Positions 57,131-64,000 of a DNA stretch of 64,000 nt are shown here, in pieces. The stretch comes from Vicia villosa (taxonomy: Eukaryota > Streptophyta > Magnoliopsida > Fabales > Fabaceae). The DNA is taken from positions 76,170,144 to 76,234,143 of the forward strand of contig NC_081181.1 in the NCBI RefSeq assembly GCF_029867415.1. The letters are read 5' to 3'. Every line of letters starts with the position of its first letter. Positions within the stretch are counted from its first letter, which is position 1. The notes under the pieces are model-generated. The model ran no database searches and was not told the DNA's origin. It worked only from the letters and a program-made list of their open reading frames with translations. The position numbers were made by a program, and so were the translations under genes.

Positions 57131-60100
57131 ATGGACAAAGAAGGTGGTGGATTTATAATGAGACCACCCATTCTGGATGGCTCTAATTATGATTATTGGA
57201 AACCTCTCATGGTGGCTTTTCTGAAATCCGTGAACAGCAAAGCATGGAGAGCTGTGAACAAAGGATGGGAACATCCTGTTATTACTGATAAAGATGGCAA
57301 CAAAACTCTTAAACCAGAGGAAGATTGGGACAAAGATGAAGAGGCATTGGCGCTTGGCAACTCTAAAGCCCTAAATGCTTTATTCAATGGAATTGACAAA
57401 AATATATTCAGACTGGTTCACCACTGTGAACTAGCCAAAGATGTTTGGGATATCCTAAAGACTACTCATGAGGGCACCTCCAAAGTGAAGATGTCAAGAC
57501 TTCAACTGCTAACTACAAAATTTGAAAATCTAAGGATGAGGGATGATGAAAGTATTAAGGATTTTCACATGAATTTACTTGATATTGCTAATACCTCAGG
57601 AGCTTTGGGAGAAAAAATGTCTGATGAAAAGTTGGTGAGGAAAATCCTTAGATCCCTACCTAAGAGATTTGATATGAAAGTTACAGCTATAGAAGAGGCA
57701 CAGGACATCTGCAAAATGAAGGTAGAAGAGTTAATTGGATCTCTTCAAACCTTTGAGATGGGAATCAGTGAAAATTCTGAAAAGAAGAACAAGAGCATAG
57801 CCTTTGTGTCCAACTCTCAAGAGGAAGTAGAGGAAAGTAGAGAAGAGAATCTATCTGAATCTATAGCTATGCTTGGCAAACAATTCAACAAAATTATAAG
57901 AAGAATGGATCAGAAGCCAAGACCTAATGTCAAGAACATCTCATCTGACATCAGTAGATCCTATGACTCTGGCAGAAGAGATAAACCAGAAGAAAAATAC
58001 AATCACAGTAAAGGGATTCAATGTCATGGATGTGAAGGGTATGGACATATTAGAGCTGAATGCCCTACCTATCTCAAGAAACAAAAGAAAGGATTGTCAG
58101 TCTCCTGGTCTGATGAAGATTCTGAGAGTGATTTTGAAGAAGAATCAGCCAAACATGTCACAACTTTTACTGGAGTTTGCAACTCAGATGAAGACTCTAG
58201 TGAAGATGAGCTATCCTTTGAAGAACTCGCAACCTCCTACAGAAAGCTCTGTATCAGAAGTGCTGAAGTATGTCAACAAGGTGAAAAGCAGAAGAAATAC
58301 ATAGCCCAGTTGGAGGCTGATAACAAAGAGCTTAATGAAACTATATCTGAACTGAATGATGAAATTATCCTGTTACAATCCAAACTTGATCAGATGTCAA
58401 AATCAGTAAAAATGTTGAACAGTGGCACGGATATGTTGGAGGAGATCTTGCAGGTTGGAAAAAGTTCAAGAGATATGTCTGGTATAGGATTTGTTGGTGC
58501 AAAGAAATATGTCCAAGATAGTAGAAGAACTAAACCTGAAGCTGAGATGTTGAAGCCGATGTCAAAACATGTGACTCAACATCACGAGAAAGGGGAAATG
58601 AAGAGAAAGTTTCAAAGATGGAGATGTCATTACTGTGGAAGATTTGGAAACATTAAGCCTTTCTGCTTCAGACTATATGGATATCCAGATCAAGCTCCTT
58701 CTTACAAACCTAAGCAGATCATGCCCATCCAGAAGCAACAATGGAAACCTAAAAGTATGGCTTTAATAGCCCATACATCTCTTGGAGTTTCAGCCAAAGA
58801 AGACTGGTATTTTGATAGTGGATGTTCCAGACACATGACTGGACTCAAGAATCTGCTTGTTGATATCAAGAGTCATTCTACTAGCTATGTAACCTTTGGT
58901 GATGGAGCTAAAGGAGAAATCAAAGGAGTTGGAAAATTAAATTGCTCAGGAGTGCCAAATTTAGAAGGTGTTTTGTTGGTCAAAGGCCTGACTGCCAATC
59001 TCATAAGCATCATTCAACTCTGTGATCAAGGATACCAAGTCAACTTCACTAAAGCTGAGTGTGTGGTTACTAATGAAGAAAATGAAGTTGTAATGAGGGG
59101 TGTCAGATCCAAAGATAACTGCTACTTGTGGGTGTCTCATAAATCCAGCAAGTTTACTATATGTTCTAAAGAAGAAGAAGCAAAGCTGTGGCACCAAAAA
59201 CTTGGTCACCTTCATCTAAGATACTGGGCAGGCTGTGCAAATGACAGGAAAAATACTTCAGGAGGATGTTCCTTCTTGGGAAGTAGCTATTCTCAACGTG
59301 TTTGGATGAAACAAATGTTAACAGAATACAATGTCACACTAGATGTCATGACATTATATTGTGACAACTTAGGTGTCATTAACATTTCAAAGAATCCCAT
59401 TCAGCACAGCAGGACCAAGCATATTGATATTAGACACCACTACATTAGAGATCTTGCTGAGGACAAAATAATTGGCTTGGAACATGTTGCTACAAACCTT
59501 CAACTTGCTGACATTTTTACAAAAGCCTTAGGTGCAAATAAATTTGAAAATCTAAGAAACAAATTAGGCATTTGTCTTTGTGAAGGATTATGGCAATTAA
59601 TTGGGGGTGGGGCCAGCACTATTTCTCTCTCCAAATCTTGGATATCATTACAAATTAAAGTGTATTTTCCCCCCTTTTTGCAAGTTACCCAAACGGTTTC
59701 CATTCCTCCACAACCTCTCCTCCACACTCACGCTATCTCACTGTGTTTCTGCATTCATCACTCCTTACCCAGCCTCTCATTTTCTCTCACCATGTCTCAG
59801 AGTCCTTCCTCAAAGAAATCTTCTCCTATCTCTGAAACAGCATCAGGTTCTAGGGCACCAAATGTTGTGAGCAATCAAGATGTTGTGCTGGATGTTGTGC
59901 CATTGAACTCTGTCCCTCCTTCCGATTCTGCTCGCAGTCAACCAAGAAAGATGCATGCAAGAAAATCAACCAGAGGATCTGTCCCAGAAACGTTTTCTGT
60001 CCAGGGTAGAGAGGGCTCGTCCTATGTTCATAATGCGATTGCAAATATTGTCACCAGAATCTTGAGTGAAGGGCACAAGGTTGAAGGAATTTCTGTCCCT

Positions 60101-61777
60101 CTAGCCCAAATGCCTGCTTCCGATGATGATCAAGGTGAGCAAGATGATGCCAGCAAAGATTCTGATAAAAATGTTGAGACATCTGCTGATAAAAATTATG
60201 AGACTCCTGTTGTTGCTAAAGATGTTGAGACAACTGTCAATAATGATGAGACCCCTGTTGCCAAAGATGTTGAAACATCTGAAGCTATCAATGTTGAAGC
60301 ATCTGGTACCAAAGATGATGAGACTCTTGCACCTGAGAAAAATGAGGAGGTTCCTGCTGTTCCTGCTAAAGAAGATGAAAACCCTAATGTGCATGATGTG
60401 GTGGACCTAGATGAACTTGATGATCCCATTGATATTGCTGATGATGACCTCATCTCCAGCATCTCCAACAGGGTCAAGGCCCGTAAGGGAAAACAAGTTT
60501 GTGAACAACAGTCTCTCAAGCCACAGGTTACTCCCCTGAAGACTGTTACTAAAGAAAAGATAAAGAAAGTCCCTACTGGACCCTCAAAGTCTGGAAGCAA
60601 AGTTAGTGTGAAGAAGAGGAAGGAAAGAAGCATTTCTGACTCTGAAGCTGATGTCCCAAGTGATGTCCCTGACATCCCCTCCAAGAAGAAAATTGCTGTT
60701 ACTAAATCTGCTACAAAGGTCCGTGATGTTCCTTTGGATAACATATATCTACACTATGCTTCCAATGCAATCCAGTGGAAATTTGTGTATCAAAGAAGGC
60801 TGGCCCTTGAAAGAGAGTTAGCAAATGATGCTCTGGAGAATCAAGAGGTAATGCAGCTCATCAAAACTGCAGGTTTGATTAAGACTGTTTCTCAATTCTC
60901 TAAATGTTATGAAATGCTTGTGAAAGAGTTTATTGTCAATTTATCTCAAGACTGTGCTGATGGTAGAACAGATGATTTTCATAAAGTTTATGTTAGAAGA
61001 AAATGCATAGAATTCTCCCCTGCTGTTATCAATCACCATCTAGGTAGAAATGCTGAAGCTCAACCTGAGCTTGAAGTAACTGATAATGAGGTCTGCAACA
61101 CCATCACTGGGGGTAAGGTTAAAAAGTGGCCCATCAAAAGCAAACTGTCTGCTAGTCTCTTGACTGTTAAGTATGCTCTGCTGCATAAAATTGGTTATGC
61201 CAACTGGGTGCCCACCAATCACACCTCTACCATTGCTGTTGGTTTAGGTAGATTCATTTATGCTATAGGGACCAAGACTGCGTTTGACTATGGGACCTAT
61301 ATTTTTGACCAGACTATGAGACATGCAGGTACCTCTGCTACTAAGCTTCCTATTGCCTTTCCATCCCTAATATGTGGAATCATCCTAAAGCAATACCCTG
61401 GCATCTTGAAAGCTAAAGATTCTGTCTGCAAAAGGGAAAGTGCTTTGACTTTTCACTACAAGCTGCTTCAAAGGACTGATGCCTCAACATCTGCTGGGAC
61501 ATCTCAAACTAGCAAGTCTGTGACCAAAGCCTCTCTTATAGCTGAGCTGAAGGAGACCTGCAAAGAGCTGGAAAATAGGAAGATGAAGCTTGAACAGCTT
61601 ATACAAAGTCTTGAGCAGTCTGCTGATAGTGATGATGATCATGCTGCTGGTGGTGATGGTGAGAAAATGAATGCTGATATGGATGCTGATAGTGAGGATG
61701 AATATAAGTCTGGTAGCTCTAGTGATGAAGAGATGAGTGAGGAGGATGATGATGGTACTGCTGGCTCTGAAGATTAA
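57131..61777 (+). CDS. Copia-2 fused polyprotein: gag, protease, deleted pol, envelope-like
   Basis: One open frame of 1548 codons. Residues 1 to about 290 are Ty1/copia gag (LDGSNYDYWKPLMVAFLKS). A zinc knuckle CHGCEGYGHIRAEC is near 298. A second one near 499 (CHYCGRFGNIKPFC) has Asn where His is expected. Protease is near 559 (WYFDSGCSRHMTG). The integrase zinc region starts (LWHQKLGHLHL, about 687) but is joined after LHLR to the end of RNase H (WAGCANDRKNTSGG). The D-D-E core and all of reverse transcriptase are gone. A second in-frame deletion after SFLGS removes the RNase H glutamate region. No stop follows RNase H, so the frame continues to Met888 (59792) and an envelope-like protein of 661 residues. 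That protein has a Ser/Asp-rich N-terminus, a lysine-rich stretch, a globular part (about 1190-1450) and a coiled-coil plus acidic tail. Its membrane role is not supported; no clear signal peptide is seen at Met888. Confidence 0.9.
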   Translation: MDKEGGGFIMRPPILDGSNYDYWKPLMVAFLKSVNSKAWRAVNKGWEHPVITDKDGNKTLKPEEDWDKDEEALALGNSKALNALFNGIDKNIFRLVHHCELAKDVWDILKTTHEGTSKVKMSRLQLLTTKFENLRMRDDESIKDFHMNLLDIANTSGALGEKMSDEKLVRKILRSLPKRFDMKVTAIEEAQDICKMKVEELIGSLQTFEMGISENSEKKNKSIAFVSNSQEEVEESREENLSESIAMLGKQFNKIIRRMDQKPRPNVKNISSDISRSYDSGRRDKPEEKYNHSKGIQCHGCEGYGHIRAECPTYLKKQKKGLSVSWSDEDSESDFEEESAKHVTTFTGVCNSDEDSSEDELSFEELATSYRKLCIRSAEVCQQGEKQKKYIAQLEADNKELNETISELNDEIILLQSKLDQMSKSVKMLNSGTDMLEEILQVGKSSRDMSGIGFVGAKKYVQDSRRTKPEAEMLKPMSKHVTQHHEKGEMKRKFQRWRCHYCGRFGNIKPFCFRLYGYPDQAPSYKPKQIMPIQKQQWKPKSMALIAHTSLGVSAKEDWYFDSGCSRHMTGLKNLLVDIKSHSTSYVTFGDGAKGEIKGVGKLNCSGVPNLEGVLLVKGLTANLISIIQLCDQGYQVNFTKAECVVTNEENEVVMRGVRSKDNCYLWVSHKSSKFTICSKEEEAKLWHQKLGHLHLRYWAGCANDRKNTSGGCSFLGSSYSQRVWMKQMLTEYNVTLDVMTLYCDNLGVINISKNPIQHSRTKHIDIRHHYIRDLAEDKIIGLEHVATNLQLADIFTKALGANKFENLRNKLGICLCEGLWQLIGGGASTISLSKSWISLQIKVYFPPFLQVTQTVSIPPQPLLHTHAISLCFCIHHSLPSLSFSLTMSQSPSSKKSSPISETASGSRAPNVVSNQDVVLDVVPLNSVPPSDSARSQPRKMHARKSTRGSVPETFSVQGREGSSYVHNAIANIVTRILSEGHKVEGISVPLAQMPASDDDQGEQDDASKDSDKNVETSADKNYETPVVAKDVETTVNNDETPVAKDVETSEAINVEASGTKDDETLAPEKNEEVPAVPAKEDENPNVHDVVDLDELDDPIDIADDDLISSISNRVKARKGKQVCEQQSLKPQVTPLKTVTKEKIKKVPTGPSKSGSKVSVKKRKERSISDSEADVPSDVPDIPSKKKIAVTKSATKVRDVPLDNIYLHYASNAIQWKFVYQRRLALERELANDALENQEVMQLIKTAGLIKTVSQFSKCYEMLVKEFIVNLSQDCADGRTDDFHKVYVRRKCIEFSPAVINHHLGRNAEAQPELEVTDNEVCNTITGGKVKKWPIKSKLSASLLTVKYALLHKIGYANWVPTNHTSTIAVGLGRFIYAIGTKTAFDYGTYIFDQTMRHAGTSATKLPIAFPSLICGIILKQYPGILKAKDSVCKRESALTFHYKLLQRTDASTSAGTSQTSKSVTKASLIAELKETCKELENRKMKLEQLIQSLEQSADSDDDHAAGGDGEKMNADMDADSEDEYKSGSSSDEEMSEEDDDGTAGSED

Positions 61778-62095
61778 ATCTTCATTTGTTGTTTGGCTCC
61801 TTTTGTGGCTAAAAAGGGGGAGTAGTGTGTGTTTGTTGTTTTGATCTTTTGGTTTTTACTTGGACATGGTTTTTTTTGGTTCCCTTTATTTGGGTGTTCT
61901 CTGGTTCTCCCTGACAATGACAAGTGGTTTCTGTAACAATTGATTAAGTAGTTGGTTTTTGGTGATTAATCAAGTTGAATCAAGTTGCTGCTGTTTTTTT
62001 TTACAGAATTTTTCTCTGTTGTTGGCTGCTGTATGCTCTGGTATCTGCTTTGCATCTATTAGTGTTTTAGCCAAAAATTTGCCAAAGGGGGAGTT
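61778..62095 (+). other. Copia-2 3' non-coding region with two polypurine tracts
   Basis: AAAAAGGGGGAGT at about 61813-61825 and AAAGGGGGAGT at 62084-62094 next to the 3' LTR. A multi-copy polypurine tract fits Sireviruses. Confidence 0.8.
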
Positions 62096-63031
62096 TGTAG
62101 ATGTTGTTGATTGGCTGTAATTTTTGGTAAAACTGATTGTGGCTCTATCTTGTCAAAAACAGTGTCATGACATGCTTTCTGTTGTTGTGATGTCCTTCCT
62201 AATGCAGGCCTTTACCTGATGTCAAGGCCGATGTCATGACATTCGCAGCTGTTCGCTATTTTCTATTACTACTTATGATTGTATGATCTGATAAGACCTT
62301 ATGCCCTATATTTGGTAATAATGGATTCTGATCTGGTTCAAGGACGTTTTGGATGATTACTATTATCAGTTCCTTGTATAATGGAGATTTGTTTTAATTA
62401 GGGCAAAAAACTATTTTGTGGATCCAAGGCCCATTTGCTGTATTATCTGAAGGCTATTTAATCCGTGCAGGTGCTGCTGTTGCCGTCAAGGTTTTTGGTT
62501 GAAAAATTGTTAGAGTTCTTTTTGTTTTAGTTTTCTCGTTGTAGTTTTCTTGTAAGCCAAACAATCATCATGATGATTGTCTTGGTCTAGGTGTTTTATT
62601 TTGAGTTGTAAAAAGTACTCAAAGCTTTTAAGCAAGAGTACTATTGTACTTGATCGAAGCTTTTAAGCAAGATCAAGGTGTGTTTTTTGAAGAGTGTCTT
62701 CTTTTGTTATTCGTTTGTTAGTTCTTCATCACTGCTGTGATTGAGGGGGAGTGAGTAGGAGCTCTGGTCTAGTGATTTAGATTGAAGTTGCATTGGGTAG
62801 ATATTAAGTGAAAAGCGTAATATTGAGTTGTATTACCTTGAATTGATATTACTTATAGTGGACTTCCTCCCTGGCTTGGTAGCCCCCAGATGTAGGTGTG
62901 TTTGCACCGAACTGGGTTAACAATTTTCCTGTGTTGTTTTCTTTTTACACTTTGTTCATTTGTTTGAAAACATTCAGATAGTGATGTTGTGACATCCTGT
63001 AAGACATCGCGTGTTTGAGTCCAAAATTTCA
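62096..63031 (+). repeat. 3' LTR of Copia-2
   Basis: 936 bases, nearly identical to 56206-57061 apart from an extra 80 bases at 62383-62462, which include a TATA-like CTATTTAAT at their end. Confidence 0.93.
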
Positions 63032-63036
63032 ATACA
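63032..63036. repeat. Target site duplication of Copia-2, right copy
   Basis: ATACA, matching 56201-56205. Confidence 0.9.
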
Positions 63037-64000
63037 AAAAGTACCTGGTTTAGATTTCAGTGATCTGGGGCTCATCTCGGATGTTGTTATCCCTCCAAAA
63101 TTCAAAGTTCCTGTCTTTGCAAAATATGATGGAGTTTCTTGCCCGAAACTACATCTGAGATCCTATGTGAGGAAGATACAACCTCATACAACAGATAACA
63201 AATTGTGGATTCACTTCTTCCAAGAAAGTCTGTCGGGTACACAACTCGAGTGGTACTACCAGTTGGAAAATACCAAGGTTCATACTTGGGAAGAATTAGC
63301 TGCTGCTTTTTACCAACAGTACCAATACAATGCTGATCTTGCGCCAACCCGTACTCAACTAAGGGGCATGTCTATGGGACCAAAAGAAAGTTTCAAAGAA
63401 TATATGCACAAAAGTGGAGAGATATGGCTGGAAGGGTTCAACCACCCTTATCCGACCGCGAACTAGTCGACATGTTCATGGGCACTTTAACTGGCCCTTT
63501 CTATAGCCATTTGCTGGGAAGCTCATCATCAGGTTTCACTGACCTGATACTGACCGGAGAACGTGTCGAAAGTGGCATTCAAAATGGAAAAATTCAAATA
63601 GGTTCCTCCTCTGGTACTACAAAAAGGCCCATCAGCGGGAGAAATGAGGTCAATGCAACACAAATTCAGAAAAGTCGCAAAAGTGAGCAGCATCAATCTG
63701 TAGGGGCAGTTCTGATCTCCGCATCTGCACCTCAAAAAGATCAACAGCCAAAATATACGCATCGACCAGATGCACCAAGAAGAAATTTCACCAGAATCAA
63801 CATGCCAATCTCTCTGGCATTGCAGCACTTGCTAAAAGCAGATCTGATCACATTAAAAGGTCCTCCAAAGAATGTCAACACTTCCTCTCTGAATTATCGC
63901 CCTGATGCGACATGTGCCTATCACTCAAACTTTCCAGGACATGACGCAGATCACTGCTGGGCCCTGAAAAATAAAATACAAGATATGATAGATGCTGGGG
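63032..64000 (+). pseudogene. Ogre-D gag, C-terminal part (frame change, runs off the window)
   Basis: Ty3/gypsy gag domain (VVIPPKFKVPVFAKYDG, LWIHFFQESLSGTQLEWYY, FYQQYQYNADLAPTRTQL), collinear with Ogre-A gag. The first frame stops at 63464-63466. The sequence TATAT at 63401-63405 fits a two-base AT gain, after which the gag-like frame (codons starting at 63406) stays open to the end of the window. That part ends in a Cys/His-rich motif (CAYHSNFPGHDADHCWALK), the C-terminal zinc-knuckle-like motif of this gag type. Protease should follow beyond 64000. Confidence 0.85.

Larger units (their letters stand above)
56206..63031 (+). mobile_element. Copia-2: non-autonomous Sirevirus-like element
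   Basis: A 6826-base Ty1/copia element with LTRs of 856 and 936 bases (TGTAGATG to TTTCA) and an ATACA duplication. It encodes gag, protease, the ends of integrase and RNase H, and an envelope-like protein in one frame, but has no reverse transcriptase and no integrase core. The LTRs differ at about six sites plus an 80-bp indel, so insertion was recent. Unless the deletions came after insertion, it must have been mobilised by proteins of another element. Confidence 0.92.
50273..64000 (+). mobile_element. Ogre-D: older plus-strand Ogre-like element, with Copia-2 nested inside
   Basis: Plus-strand Ogre-type element that runs off the right edge. It has a 5'-truncated 5' LTR (50273-53545), a tRNA-Arg primer site, a leader, ORF1 (54224-55567), and gag in two pieces (55797-56205 and 63032-64000) separated by Copia-2. 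Its ORF1 and gag are related to, but clearly different from, those of Ogre-A, and its LTR shares little text with Ogre-A. Multiple stops and frame changes show it is old. Confidence 0.85.

Overview
This window is intergenic, repeat-dominated plant nuclear DNA. It most likely comes from a legume of the tribe Fabeae (Vicia, Pisum, Lathyrus or Lens type genome). The evidence is several Ogre-like Ty3/gypsy retrotransposons with LTRs of about 5-6 kb, a primer site matching tRNA-Arg and an extra ORF before gag, nested with Ty1/copia elements of the Maximus/SIRE (Sirevirus) type. I see no convincing host gene. A 100-N run at 13198-13297 shows that this is a scaffold with a gap.

Layout. 1-212: edge of an LTR (minus). 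213-1928: unassigned. 1929-3014 and 22688-23000: an old LTR-like sequence split by Ogre-A. 3020-22682: Ogre-A, a near-complete young element on the minus strand with two 5826-bp LTRs and a CTAAG target duplication; the gap removes its protease and reverse transcriptase. 23001-24963: start of a plus-strand LTR of unknown lineage. 24964-42088: Ogre-B (minus; 3' LTR, 3' UTR and part of integrase), whose LTR is split by Copia-1 (25254-34580, plus, TTTCT duplication, nearly intact). 42089-50272: Ogre-C (minus; complete 3' LTR plus most of a 3' UTR), inserted into the Ogre-B integrase. 50273-64000: Ogre-D (plus; 5'-truncated LTR, primer site, ORF1 with four stop codons, broken gag), whose gag is split by Copia-2 (56206-63031, plus, ATACA duplication), a non-autonomous element with one 1548-codon ORF.

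Relative ages from LTR pairs, counted by eye: Ogre-A LTRs differ at well under 1% of sites; Copia-2 LTRs differ at about six sites plus one 80-bp indel; Copia-1 LTRs differ at about 30 sites in 1.14 kb. Ogre-B and Ogre-D are therefore older hosts of younger insertions.

The most unusual signal is in the non-coding parts of the Ogre elements. Six distinct short motifs (the 76-bp satellite-like units, the ACTG...ACTACCA modules, a trio of hairpins just after integrase, the CAAAGCC modules of the LTR leader, the CCGA modules of Ogre-B, and a long hairpin touching the polypurine tract) each form a hairpin. Between copies the two arms change together, so pairing is kept while the sequence differs. 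The LTRs also carry tRNA-like modules with A and B boxes at one fixed position. These points suggest either selected RNA structure or arm-templated copying during reverse transcription.
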